A stretch of DNA of 28,320 nucleotides, taken from the NCBI RefSeq assembly GCF_030825785.1, contig NZ_JAPJPG010000016.1:1-28320 (forward strand), in the 5' to 3' direction. Each line of letters opens with the position of its first letter. Position 1 is the first letter of the stretch. Below the pieces are notes generated by a model. The model saw only the letters and a list, made by a program, of their open reading frames with translations, did not search any database and was not told the origin of the DNA. This DNA comes from Anaerococcus sp. (lineage in GTDB: Bacteria > Bacillota > Clostridia > Tissierellales > Peptoniphilaceae). The position numbers and the translations under genes are program-made. Below are positions 15,781 through 23,683 of the stretch, piece by piece.

Positions 15781-16914
15781 TTACTTGTCATATCCCATAG
15801 AATTGAATTCTTCTTCGTTTTGTGGAACTTCGATTTTGCCATCAACGATTTCTTTTCTCAATTCTTCTACCTTATCTTTAATCTCTTGGCTAACTAGGTC
15901 GTTTTTAGCGTAAGCAATATCAACTGCTTTTCCATCTGCAAGTGTAAATTCTTTTGTTGTACCACCTTCGAATTCACCCTTGTTAAGTCCGTCGATTACA
16001 AGTTTAACTGCATCGCCTACACCCTTGATTGTAGAAACTAGCATATGATCTGGTGCTTCTTCTGATTGGTCACGGTCAACTCCGATAACCCACTTGTCGT
16101 TTTCTTTTGCAGCTTCGATTACTCCGATACCAACTCCACCAGCAGCGTGCATTACAACATCTGCACCTTCTTGATACATTTGGTTAGCGATGTTTTTACC
16201 CTTAGCTTGGTCTGAGTAGCTATTTGCGTATTGTACATCTACCTTGATGTCAGTACCTTTTTCTCTAGCAGCTTGTTTTACACCAGCCTTGAAACCATAT
16301 TCAAATCTGTCAATTACGTCTGATACTTGTCCACCTACGAATCCTACGTGGTTAGATTCTGATTTCATTCCTGCAATATATCCTGCTAAGAATGAGTTTT
16401 GGTGGTCAGCAAAGGTAATACCCAATAGATTTTCTACCTTGTCAATATTTGCATTGTCGATTATAGCATATTTTTGATCAGGATTTTGCTCTGCAGCAGT
16501 AACTGTATCGTTATATAGAGCATAACCTACAGTTAGGATTAGATCTGATTCACTATCTAGAGCAGATTCAAGGTTTGGTTGGTATTCTGCTGTTGAGTGT
16601 GATTCTATATAATCGAAGTCAGATTTTCCTTCATCCTTGTAAGCGTTAAGTCCTTCATAAGTTGATTGGTTAAAGCTCTTATCGTTAACTCCACCCTCGT
16701 CAGTCACCATAGTAACTTTTACTGTTTCACCAGTAGGAGTTTCAGCTTCGCCATCCTTATTTTCTTCTGCTTTGTTATCAGCACTCTCGCTTGTCTCAGC
16801 TGGAGCCTTTGCATTATCATTCTTCTTATCATTTGCTGTATCTCCTCCGCAAGAAGTTAGCGCTAATGATAAAGTTAATGCAGAAGCAACAGACATAATT
16901 TTACTAATTTTCAT
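15781..16914 (-). CDS. Bmp-family nucleoside-binding lipoprotein of ABC importer
   Basis: The 377-residue lipoprotein has an N-terminal signal ending in lipobox LTSC (Cys22). A Thr/Glu/Lys-rich linker (about 25-65) follows, then the Bmp (basic membrane protein/PnrA) substrate-binding fold. Family motifs include VTDEGGVNDKSFNQSTYEGL near the start of the mature domain, the FLAGYIAGM segment, FVGGQVSDVIDRFEYGF, HAAGGVGIGVIEAA and the VIGVDRDQSE ligand-site strand. The aromatic and acidic positions fit purine-nucleoside binders such as PnrA/BmpA. It is the promoter-proximal gene of the importer operon. AGGGAGGAATAT precedes ATG. Confidence 0.95.
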   Translation of the reverse strand: MKISKIMSVASALTLSLALTSCGGDTANDKKNDNAKAPAETSESADNKAEENKDGEAETPTGETVKVTMVTDEGGVNDKSFNQSTYEGLNAYKDEGKSDFDYIESHSTAEYQPNLESALDSESDLILTVGYALYNDTVTAAEQNPDQKYAIIDNANIDKVENLLGITFADHQNSFLAGYIAGMKSESNHVGFVGGQVSDVIDRFEYGFKAGVKQAAREKGTDIKVDVQYANSYSDQAKGKNIANQMYQEGADVVMHAAGGVGIGVIEAAKENDKWVIGVDRDQSEEAPDHMLVSTIKGVGDAVKLVIDGLNKGEFEGGTTKEFTLADGKAVDIAYAKNDLVSQEIKDKVEELRKEIVDGKIEVPQNEEEFNSMGYDK

Positions 16915-16952
16915 ATATTCCTCCCTAATTATGCTTGTTTAGTTACACTATA

Positions 16953-16981
16953 ATCATATAATATATCGCATATTTTGTCCA
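16953..16981 (-). promoter_or_regulatory. Promoter of the nucleoside importer operon
   Basis: On the minus strand TGGACA (16976-16981), a 17-base spacer and TATGAT (16953-16958) sit about 40 bases before the lipoprotein start. Both boxes match the consensus at five of six bases. Confidence 0.7.
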
Positions 16982-17046
16982 TAGTTTGTATGTAAAGTTT
17001 AGCTTTTATCAAATTTCTATGTCTTGACTAATTCCAAAGAAAAAAC

Positions 17047-17075
17047 TTGATATTTTTTAAGGTCCGTGCTATACT
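17047..17075 (+). promoter_or_regulatory. Promoter of glpF-glpA
   Basis: TTGATA (17047-17052), a 17-base spacer and TATACT (17070-17075) form a good sigma-A promoter. The transcription start should fall near 17082, leaving a leader of about 95 bases before glpF. Confidence 0.75.
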
Positions 17076-17080
17076 ATAAG

Positions 17081-17094
17081 TGTAAATGTTTTCA
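17081..17094 (+). promoter_or_regulatory. Catabolite-responsive element (cre, CcpA operator)
   Basis: TGTAAATGTTTTCA matches the cre consensus TGTAARCGYTTWCA at 13 of 14 positions, differing only at the central C. It covers the expected transcription start, a position where CcpA binding represses. This fits carbon catabolite control of glycerol uptake. Confidence 0.7.
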
Positions 17095-17117
17095 CAACTT
17101 AATATCCGAAGAGCCTG

Positions 17118-17145
17118 GCAACAATATATTTATTTGTTGCTTTTT
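17118..17145 (+). promoter_or_regulatory. Terminator-like hairpin in the glpF leader (possible antitermination site)
   Basis: GCAACAA (17118-17124) pairs with TTGTTGC (17134-17140) and is followed by TTTTTGTTT. It lies inside the untranslated leader, between the promoter and the glpF RBS. In Bacillus subtilis, glp leaders carry such terminators and are read through with the GlpP antiterminator and glycerol-3-phosphate. The same mechanism is inferred here by position only. Confidence 0.6.
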
Positions 17146-17177
17146 GTTTACTATCTGATATCTACTAGGAGGAAATT

Positions 17178-17897
17178 ATGAGAGATATTATTATGGGTGA
17201 ATTTTTCGGAACAATGATTCTTATACTACTCGGTGACGGCGTAGTAGCAAACGTTTTACTCAACAAGAGTGGACAAAAAGGTGGAGGCTCAGTCCAAATA
17301 ACATTTGCATGGGGTCTTGCAGTACTTATCCCAGCATTTATATTTGGAAAACTATCTGGCGCAAGCTTTAACCCAGCTTTATCAATCGCCTTAGCTTTTA
17401 AGGGAGATGTTGCTTACTCTGACTTGCCAGCTTATATCATAGCTCAAATGGCTGGTGCCTTCGTTGGTGCTGTTTTGGTATATATTCTCTTTAAAGACCA
17501 CTACGATGCAACTAGCGATGATCCACTAACTGTAAGAGGAACTTTCTGTACAGCTCCAACTATACCAAATACTTTTAGAAACCTACTTTCAGAAATTATC
17601 GGTACTTTTGTACTAGTATTTGCTATCCTAGGTCTTTCTCAAGTAGACGGAGCAGGAACTGTCGGAGTTGATAAGTTATTAGTATTTGCAATAATCGTCT
17701 CAATCGGTATGTCTTTGGGTGGACTAACAGGTTATGCTATAAATCCAGCCAGAGACCTTGGACCAAGACTTGCCTATGCAGTACTTCCATTCAAAAACAA
17801 GGCAGACCCTAACTGGGGATACGCTTGGATTCCAGTAGTAGGACCAATCTTAGGTGGTCTACTAGCAGTAGTAATCTATAACTTTATCTTTATATAA
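17178..17897 (+). CDS. glpF: Glycerol uptake facilitator (aquaglyceroporin)
   Basis: The 239-residue MIP-family channel has six transmembrane helices and two half-helices. The first selectivity motif is Asn65-Pro66-Ala67 in GASFNPALS. The second is Asn189-Pro190-Ala191-Arg192-Asp193 in YAINPARDLGPRL; the Asp after NPAR is typical of glycerol facilitators rather than water-only aquaporins. The N-terminus MGEFFGTMILILLGDGVVA is classic for GlpF. AGGAGG lies 5-6 bases before the ATG. The next gene, 34 bases downstream, is the glycerol-3-phosphate-type dehydrogenase. A cre site and leader hairpin upstream point to catabolite and inducer control. No glycerol kinase gene is present in this window. 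Confidence 0.95.
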   Translation: MRDIIMGEFFGTMILILLGDGVVANVLLNKSGQKGGGSVQITFAWGLAVLIPAFIFGKLSGASFNPALSIALAFKGDVAYSDLPAYIIAQMAGAFVGAVLVYILFKDHYDATSDDPLTVRGTFCTAPTIPNTFRNLLSEIIGTFVLVFAILGLSQVDGAGTVGVDKLLVFAIIVSIGMSLGGLTGYAINPARDLGPRLAYAVLPFKNKADPNWGYAWIPVVGPILGGLLAVVIYNFIFI

Positions 17898-17931
17898 GAT
17901 TTATAGAAATTAGAAAATAGGAAGTGAGTTT

Positions 17932-19407
17932 ATGTTTGATGTAATTATAATAGGAGCAGGCGTGTGCGGGGCCTCCATCGCCAGGAGGCTATCCCGTTAC
18001 AAACTTGATATACTCCTTCTTGAGAAAGAAAACGACGTATCTATGGGCGCAAGCAAGGCCAACTCTGCCATAGTCCATGGAGGATATGCAGAAAGCGGCA
18101 AGGAGCTTAGGGGTAGGTTATGCTATCCTGGAAGAATTTCTTTCGAAAAACTCAACGAAGAGCTAAACTTTGGCTTTTTGGCCAATGGTTCTCTTGTTTT
18201 AGCCTTCGATGAGAACGATATGAAAATGCTCGATGTCCTCTATAAGATGGGCAAGGAAAACGGCCTCGATGATATAGAAATCATAGGTCAAGAAAAGCTT
18301 CGCGAGATCGAAGAAAATGTATCTGATGATGCTATTGGAGCCTTGCACTGTAAGGGTGCAGGAGTTTGCTCTCCTTATGAATATGTAATAGCCCTAGTGG
18401 AAAACGCCATGGATAATGGCCTCAAGCTAAAACTGGATAATGAAGTCGTAGAAATCGAAAAAGAGGAAGATGTATTTAAGGTTAAGACAGACAAGGGCGA
18501 ATCTTTCGAAGGAAGATTTGTCATAAATGCGACTGGACTTAATGGTGCCAAGGTTTCTTCTATGATTACTCAAACTGATTTTGATATCCATCCAAGAAGT
18601 GGGGAATATCTAATCATGCAAAAGGGAACTGGATCTCGCATTAAACAGGTCCTCTTCCAAACACCTAGTCCTAAGTCTAAGGGTATTCTTGTAACTAGGA
18701 CCTATCATAACAATATCTTGATCGGACCTGATGCAATAGATGAGGAAGAAATTGACCTAGGTACCCACACAGAAAGACTAGAAGAAATCTATAAGCTTGC
18801 ACAAAAGTCTGTCAAGGAAGACGTCCTAAACTTAAAGGAATTTATAAGATCTTTCACAGGACTTAGACCAGCATCTTCAACTGGAGATTTCATAATCGAA
18901 AATACTGAGACTAATGGCTTTATAAATGTTGTCGGTATCCAATCACCTGGTGTTACATCATCTCCTGTAATAGCAGAGATGGTCGAAGATATACTAGTTG
19001 ATATTGGACTAAGCTTAGAAGACGATCCAAACTATGATCCATATAGAAAGCCAATAATCGAGTATAAGGAACTTGAAGACTTTAACAAAGTAAAAGATAA
19101 GGTCGACCTACCTTTAGGAGATCCAGAAAGACTTGTTTGTAGGTGCGAGCAAGTAAGCGAGAAGACTATTAAAGATGCCCTTAATAGAGGAATCGAGCTT
19201 ACAAGTTTTGACGCAGTCAAGAGAAGAACCCGCTGCGGTATGGGCTTTTGCCAAGGAGCCTTCTGCAGAAATAGGGTCCTTGAAGTAATGGAGGACGAAT
19301 ATGGTCATCCTATAGAAAACAAGAAGTTTGACAGCGAAAACTCAGGAATTTCTAGGATTAATAAGAAAGATATAAATGAATTAATAAAGGAAATCGAAAA
19401 TAAATAA
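17932..19407 (+). CDS. glpA: GlpA-type FAD-dependent glycerol-3-phosphate dehydrogenase with BFD-like [2Fe-2S] domain
   Basis: The 491-residue flavoprotein begins with a Rossmann dinucleotide motif IIGAGVCGASIARRL (6-20) and the DAO-fold NSAIVHGGYAE segment. FTGLRPASSTGDFII is a conserved GlpA/D-like signature near 305-320. The C-terminal domain (about 395-455) is BFD-like. Its cysteines are Cys403-x-Cys405 in LVCRCEQ and Cys435-x4-Cys440 in RCGMGFC, with an extra Cys445, suited to a [2Fe-2S] cluster. It should oxidise glycerol-3-phosphate to dihydroxyacetone phosphate. Anaerobic Firmicutes often pair it with a second FAD protein and a small DUF1667 protein, neither of which follows here. GlpF linkage favours this over a 2-hydroxyglutarate oxidase. 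Confidence 0.85.
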   Translation: MFDVIIIGAGVCGASIARRLSRYKLDILLLEKENDVSMGASKANSAIVHGGYAESGKELRGRLCYPGRISFEKLNEELNFGFLANGSLVLAFDENDMKMLDVLYKMGKENGLDDIEIIGQEKLREIEENVSDDAIGALHCKGAGVCSPYEYVIALVENAMDNGLKLKLDNEVVEIEKEEDVFKVKTDKGESFEGRFVINATGLNGAKVSSMITQTDFDIHPRSGEYLIMQKGTGSRIKQVLFQTPSPKSKGILVTRTYHNNILIGPDAIDEEEIDLGTHTERLEEIYKLAQKSVKEDVLNLKEFIRSFTGLRPASSTGDFIIENTETNGFINVVGIQSPGVTSSPVIAEMVEDILVDIGLSLEDDPNYDPYRKPIIEYKELEDFNKVKDKVDLPLGDPERLVCRCEQVSEKTIKDALNRGIELTSFDAVKRRTRCGMGFCQGAFCRNRVLEVMEDEYGHPIENKKFDSENSGISRINKKDINELIKEIENK

Positions 19408-19450
19408 GGTTAAAATAAAGACTCTTGATTTTATCTTTAACTAAAATAAG

Positions 19451-19480
19451 AAGGCGGGAAAATTTCTCGTCTTTTCCTTT
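19451..19480 (+). terminator. Probable terminator after glpA
   Basis: AAGGCGGGA (19451-19459) can pair with TCTCGTCTT (19465-19473) with two G-T pairs and a short AT loop, followed by TTCCTTT. Confidence 0.6.
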
Positions 19481-19680
19481 ACAGAAACCTTGCCCTTATA
19501 GCAAGCTCCTTGAGATTTTTATCAATTATATTTTCCTTAGAATTATAAGAAGTTTAAATAGTAAACATATGGCTAGTTGAGAATAGATCTAGGATGATAA
19601 GACTTAAATATTTTTATAAGGCTAGTATTCTCATTATTAATTTTTCTTAGGATATTTAGGATTTTCCACTTAAGACCAAA

Positions 19681-19703
19681 AGAAAATCGCCCCTATAGGG
19701 CGA
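19681..19703 (-). terminator. Terminator of the ATP-cone/rlmH/PfpI operon
   Basis: On the minus strand TCGCCC (19698-19703) pairs with GGGCGA (19687-19692) around a 5-base loop, followed by TTTTCTTTT. Confidence 0.85.
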
Positions 19704-19730
19704 CCCTTAATTTATTTTTTCTAGATTATC

Positions 19731-20315
19731 TTAGTATTCAAAGCCAAAATATTTCTCGACTGCCTCATGTTGGGTGCCGTGTTTAAGTTTGGCTACCGCC
19801 TCATCTCCTCCAATTATATGAGCAAGTCTTAGGGCTAGGTAGTTGGTCACGGCAGCTCCTCTTCCTGTGGTGATATTTCCATCAGTTACCACGATTTGAT
19901 CATCGATATATTCACCTGTCTTATCCATTTCATCTTTCATATCTGGGAAGGATGTTGCCTTTTTGTCAGATAAAATTCCTGCCTTATTGAGGACTACTGG
20001 TCCTGCACAGATTGATACTATGATTTTTCCCTTGTCATTAAATCTTCTTAGAAGGTCTAAGACTTTTTCATTGTCCCTCATAGCATAGGCTCCCTGGGTG
20101 CCTCCAGGAATATAGACTCCCATGTAGTCTTCTTCCTTGATTTCAGAAAAGCTTATATCTGCCTTAAAGGAAACATCCTGACTTGTCTTAAGATATTTAC
20201 TTTCCTCGGTAGATGCTAGATCAAGCTTAACTCCAATTCTTCTAAGATAGTCAACTACTGTAAATATCTCTATTGTTTCGTTTCCATTTGCCACTAATAC
20301 TAAAAATTTATTCAT
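19731..20315 (-). CDS. DJ-1/PfpI family protein (YajL/ThiJ-like)
   Basis: This gene encodes 194 residues of the DJ-1/PfpI flavodoxin-like fold. The reactive cysteine Cys103 sits in the nucleophile elbow IIVSICAGPVVL. The early conserved Glu16 (NETIEIF) and GVYIPGGTQGAY (about 66-77) complete the DJ-1 pattern. Relatives act as glyoxalase/deglycase-like or redox stress proteins; the exact role here is unknown. A TTG at 20318 is in frame, but AAGGAG is spaced 5 bases from the ATG at 20313-20315, so ATG is the likely start. It is the third gene of an operon behind rlmH, 12 bases away, and is closed by a terminator. Confidence 0.88.
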   Translation of the reverse strand: MNKFLVLVANGNETIEIFTVVDYLRRIGVKLDLASTEESKYLKTSQDVSFKADISFSEIKEEDYMGVYIPGGTQGAYAMRDNEKVLDLLRRFNDKGKIIVSICAGPVVLNKAGILSDKKATSFPDMKDEMDKTGEYIDDQIVVTDGNITTGRGAAVTNYLALRLAHIIGGDEAVAKLKHGTQHEAVEKYFGFEY

Positions 20316-20327
20316 CAAAACTCCTTC

Positions 20328-20810
20328 TTATTTATGATAAGGATGGTTATTTATTATTCTAAAGGCCCTGTAGATTTGCTCTGAAAGGATGACTCTCATA
20401 AGCTGGTGGGGATAGGTAAACTTACCAAAGGATAACTTCTTATTAGCACGCCCCGTTACATTTTGGGAAAGGCCATTGGATCCTCCTATTACAAAGACCA
20501 GGTCTCTCCCTCCTCCTATAAGCATCTCTTCTTTGATAAAGTCTGCGAAGTCCTCGCTAGTCATCTCCTTTCCTAGAATTTCTAAAGTCACAAGGAAGGA
20601 TCCGTCCCTGATTTTGGCTAGGATTTTTTCCCCTTCCTTATCCTTTATCTCTTCAAGCTCCTTAGCCGAAAGGCTTTCTGGCGCCATAATATCTGCTACT
20701 TCTATGATTTCTATATTGTTGTAGGCTCCCATCCTTTTTATATATTCGTCTATAGCATCCCTATAGAACTTCTCCTTAATCTTTCCTACTGCAAGAATCT
20801 TTATATTCAT
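20328..20810 (-). CDS. rlmH: 23S rRNA pseudouridine-1915 N3-methyltransferase
   Basis: At 160 residues it is the normal size for RlmH, the SPOUT-fold enzyme that methylates pseudouridine 1915 in helix 69 of 23S rRNA using S-adenosylmethionine. Motifs seen are the start MNIKILAVGKIKEKF, the SAM-site glycine loop FVIGGSNGL (about 125-133) and the C-terminal LSFGKFTYPHQLMRVIL with EQIYRAFRIINNHPYHK, which is almost invariant in the family. The start ATG shares one base with the stop of the ATP-cone gene, so the two are coupled. The gene is a housekeeping one. Confidence 0.97.
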   Translation of the reverse strand: MNIKILAVGKIKEKFYRDAIDEYIKRMGAYNNIEIIEVADIMAPESLSAKELEEIKDKEGEKILAKIRDGSFLVTLEILGKEMTSEDFADFIKEEMLIGGGRDLVFVIGGSNGLSQNVTGRANKKLSFGKFTYPHQLMRVILSEQIYRAFRIINNHPYHK

Positions 20811-21208
20811 TAATCTTCCTTGATGTAAGAGATAAAGGAATCATATAATTTTGAGTAGCCTTCCTTAAGTAGGGAATCCTTGATGTAGGATTTAATCTCG
20901 CTAGTCTTATAGACCTTTCTAGGGTCTGAGTCTAGAGTGTCTAATACATCATCCACAATTATTGCAAGGTCAGATGTGTTCATGGCTGCCTTCTGATCTC
21001 CTGCAGCATTTTTGATAGATCTTTCGATCTTGTCCTTAGCAAATCTCTCGACAGCTCCAGACTTCTTAATTACATAAGTGTTCTCCTTATCTTCCAGCAT
21101 ATCACCCACAAGGTCTACGTCTAGGGTTTGTAGGTCACTTCTTATATCGTCCAGACTTAGCTTATTTTCATCAAGATATTTTTTTATTTCTGTACTTAAT
21201 TTAGTCAT
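20810..21208 (-). CDS. Stand-alone ATP-cone domain protein
   Basis: This encodes about 132 residues. The first 40 are a charged helical region (LSTEIKKYLDENKLSLDDI). The rest is an ATP-cone: VIKKSGAVERFAKDKIERSI, then a helix pair, the TSEIKSYIKDSLLKEGY segment and a terminal SFISYIKED. ATP-cones bind ATP/dATP and normally sit at the N-terminus of ribonucleotide reductases or in NrdR. Here there is no reductase and no NrdR zinc ribbon. An upstream ATG at 21241 is in frame, but GAGGAGGAA lies just before the ATG at 21206-21208. It overlaps rlmH by one base. A nucleotide-sensing or regulatory role is inference. Confidence 0.72.
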   Translation of the reverse strand: MTKLSTEIKKYLDENKLSLDDIRSDLQTLDVDLVGDMLEDKENTYVIKKSGAVERFAKDKIERSIKNAAGDQKAAMNTSDLAIIVDDVLDTLDSDPRKVYKTSEIKSYIKDSLLKEGYSKLYDSFISYIKED

Positions 21209-21258
21209 TTCTTCCTCCTCGCTTTTTATATTTATACCCAATGATCAATTTTTGGCAT

Positions 21259-21281
21259 AAAAAAAGCAGATTTCTCTGCTT
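21259..21281 (-). terminator. Terminator of the femX-ABC operon
   Basis: On the minus strand AAGCAGA pairs with TCTGCTT around a GAAA tetraloop (21264-21281), followed by seven Ts. It overlaps the permease stop codon. Confidence 0.9.
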
Positions 21282-22656
21282 AATTTGCTCTTAAAGCCTC
21301 TATGGCTGATAGTTTAGTTGCTCTTCTGGCTGGGATGTAGCCTGCAAGGACTCCTACCATTGATGAAAAGCCAACTCCTACTAGGGCTAGCCATATTGGA
21401 ATTAGGAGGATTTTAACATCTTCTCCCCCTCCCATAAAGATCCCCGATCCTTGGGCGAATTTATTTATCAGACTTCCTATAAGTAGGGAAATTATAAGTC
21501 CCACAATTCCTCCGAAAAATCCTATAAAGCCCGATTCTATAAGAAACATGGACCTTATATCATTGATGGAAGCACCTATCACCTTCATCACTCCGATTTC
21601 TTTTTGTCTTTCATAGATACTCATAAGCATGGTGTTGATTATTCCTATAGCCGAAACTATAAAGGCAACGGAGCCGATTCCCCCAAGTATAAGGGTTACA
21701 ATCATACTGGTCTTTTTAATTTCTTCGGCAGATCCTGCAGATGATTGGGTCTGAAAGCCCGCCTTTCTTATGGTTTTTTCGACTTCTTCAAGCTTTTCAA
21801 CATCTTCTACTACAACATTTAGGTTATCGTATTTAATCTGTCCATCATTTTTGACCTCTACTGGCTTACCGTCTGGACCGAAGTTTTGGTTTAGCTGTGG
21901 ACTTTCTAGTTTCTTATCTTCCTTTTGGAGCTTCTTGTAGAGGCTTTCGTTAATTACTGATGACCAGCCCATTACAAAGGACTTGGAGTTTAGGGTTCCT
22001 GAAATCTCTACAGGGATATCCGCATAGGTAGGCTTTTTCTCCTCGCCATTTTCCTGATTTTCATTTCCGAAATTGACCCCGTCGTCGTTTTCATCTTGCC
22101 ATCCTAGCCTTATAAAATACTTATGGCCCCTGTAGTCGAAATCTTCGACAGGCTCTCCGGAGTAGCCTCCTCCTCCTTCACGGACCATCTCCATAGGCTT
22201 AACCTCAGATCCTAGGATAAGCTTATTATCATCAGTCCTATTCATCTTAGAACCTGAGCTAAACATATCTCCTGTAAGTTTATCTATTACATCATCAGGC
22301 ATTACTTGGATTTGGCTATCAAGGCTATAATCATCTTCTCCTTCAATTTTTATTTCGCTATAGAAACTTTTGAAGGGAACTACGACCTTGACCCCATCTA
22401 TGCTTTGAAGTCTCGAGATACTTGCCTGGTCAACCTTAGTGCTTCCTCCATTATTTTCCGTGAGAATGGTAATAGAAGTAAGACCTCCGAATGATTCGAC
22501 CATATCCTTTTGTTGTTGGTTGATGCCTAGGGCGAAGGCGATCATTAGAATTATGGAGCTTGCTCCTATAACTACGGATAGGACTGTTAGGACTGTCCTT
22601 GATTTCCTTCTGACTAGGTTTCTTAGGGCCATCTGGAATCTGTCACTAATCTTCAT
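21280..22656 (-). CDS. MacB-like ABC exporter permease (FtsX fold)
   Basis: The 458-residue permease has a cytoplasmic start (FQMALRNLVRRKSRTVLTVL), TM1 at about 22-45 and a large extracytoplasmic MacB_PCD domain (about 46-315). Three C-terminal FtsX helices follow, with the family motif YERQKEIGVMKVIGAS at about 352-367 and PARRATKLSAIEALR at the end. The architecture is that of LolE/MacB-type exporters, which move lipids, peptides or lipoproteins or act as mechanotransmitters. An insertion rich in Gly, Glu and Asn lies near 170-215. Its start overlaps the CARDB-like gene by 11 bases. It is the last gene of the operon. Confidence 0.88.
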   Translation of the reverse strand: MKISDRFQMALRNLVRRKSRTVLTVLSVVIGASSIILMIAFALGINQQQKDMVESFGGLTSITILTENNGGSTKVDQASISRLQSIDGVKVVVPFKSFYSEIKIEGEDDYSLDSQIQVMPDDVIDKLTGDMFSSGSKMNRTDDNKLILGSEVKPMEMVREGGGGYSGEPVEDFDYRGHKYFIRLGWQDENDDGVNFGNENQENGEEKKPTYADIPVEISGTLNSKSFVMGWSSVINESLYKKLQKEDKKLESPQLNQNFGPDGKPVEVKNDGQIKYDNLNVVVEDVEKLEEVEKTIRKAGFQTQSSAGSAEEIKKTSMIVTLILGGIGSVAFIVSAIGIINTMLMSIYERQKEIGVMKVIGASINDIRSMFLIESGFIGFFGGIVGLIISLLIGSLINKFAQGSGIFMGGGEDVKILLIPIWLALVGVGFSSMVGVLAGYIPARRATKLSAIEALRAN

Positions 22657-23683
22657 CGTCTATTATTAGCTCCTCGTCCTTTTTAGCCTTTCTTTTCTTC
22701 CTCAAGAGTAGGAGAAGGAGGGCTGCGAGAACTATGATTCCTATCCAGATAAAGGGAGATGAAAGTAGAGATGAGTTTTCCTCCATAGGAGGAGCTTCTC
22801 CTATCATCTCTCCTGTTTCAGGATCGATCATTCCGCCTTCGCCTTCAAAGCCTCCCATTACCTCAGTACTAAATTCCTTAGTCTTCTTGTAGGCCTTGCC
22901 TCTGGAGTCTTCGTAGATTATTTCTATAGTTCCAGATAACTTGCCTTCAGATTTAGGAGTTATGTTACAAGAGAAGGTTTCTGTGCTTCCAGCGTTGAAG
23001 TTTCCGATGAATCTCTCATTTTCATCTACGTCGAAGCCATCTCCTTTGACCCTTACCATTACCGTGTCGAGATTGTCTTTTCCTGTGTTATAAATATTTA
23101 CAGATAAAGATCCAGGAGTATTGGAATTTAGCTCTCCCAATTTGACCTTGCCGAAATTTACCCCAGACCTTTGGGCTACAGGGATGCCTATAGTCTCTGT
23201 GCTCTTGTATTGGTTTCCCCAATAGTCCTCATATTCCATGGTAAGATTTACCACATAAGGACCTGGAGTTGCATTTGGCAGAACGCTCATTGTTATGTAT
23301 TTACTAGTCCAATCCCAAGGGTAGAGGGCTGCTACATAGAAGGTATTTGACCTATCAACTGGTGTAAAAACAGATCCGTCAGATACTAGAGTATTGTTGG
23401 CACTGCTCGTATTTTGTGGAGCAGATGCCAGGGTTTGCTCCAAGGTAACTTTAAGATTGTAGATAGTATTTTCGTTATTAGTGTTGTATAGAGTAAAGGA
23501 TAAGTCGAAATTCTCTCCTGCTTCTGCTATAGATGGGCTAAGCTCATAGTCTGATATTATAAGCTTGGGTTGATTTTTGATAGGACCTTGGGAAGAGCCT
23601 GTATCATTTGCCCCTAGGCTAGCTTGGCCAGAGGAAGTTTCAGCTGTATTTGTAGTTTCTGTCGGATTAAGATTCGCCATCAT
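22646..23683 (-). CDS. CARDB/NEW3-like membrane-anchored protein of the ABC exporter
   Basis: The 345-residue protein has a Ser/Thr/Asn-rich N-terminus (about 1-35). Two Ig-like/CARDB-type beta domains follow (about 40-175, with SIAEAGENFDLSFTLYNTNN; and about 178-280, with LSVNIYNTGKDNLDTVMVRV). Next are an acidic spacer, one transmembrane helix (about 308-327) and a Lys/Arg-rich tail. Such proteins sit beside MacB-like ATPase/permease pairs and probably form an outside partner of the exporter. No signal peptide is seen: the frame is closed by a TAG two codons before ATGATG. The start overlaps the ATPase gene by 17 bases with no clear RBS, implying translational coupling. Confidence 0.75.
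   Translation of the reverse strand: MMANLNPTETTNTAETSSGQASLGANDTGSSQGPIKNQPKLIISDYELSPSIAEAGENFDLSFTLYNTNNENTIYNLKVTLEQTLASAPQNTSSANNTLVSDGSVFTPVDRSNTFYVAALYPWDWTSKYITMSVLPNATPGPYVVNLTMEYEDYWGNQYKSTETIGIPVAQRSGVNFGKVKLGELNSNTPGSLSVNIYNTGKDNLDTVMVRVKGDGFDVDENERFIGNFNAGSTETFSCNITPKSEGKLSGTIEIIYEDSRGKAYKKTKEFSTEVMGGFEGEGGMIDPETGEMIGEAPPMEENSSLLSSPFIWIGIIVLAALLLLLLRKKRKAKKDEELIIDDED

Larger units (their letters stand above)
19408..19730. other. Intergenic region between glpA and the PfpI-family gene
   Basis: The 323 bases between convergent genes hold a terminator-like hairpin for glpA at the left and a clear minus-strand terminator at the right. Positions 19481-19680 contain no open frame with a ribosome binding site and no RNA that I recognise. 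GAGAAT (about 19580) and ATTCTC (about 19630) could pair around a long loop. It may be decayed sequence from lost genes. Confidence 0.5.

Noticed and set aside
17101..17177. Possible metabolite riboswitch in the glpF leader
   Set aside because: The phrase CCTGGCAACA slightly recalls a SAM-I core, but no matching helices are present. A simple leader terminator explains the visible structure.
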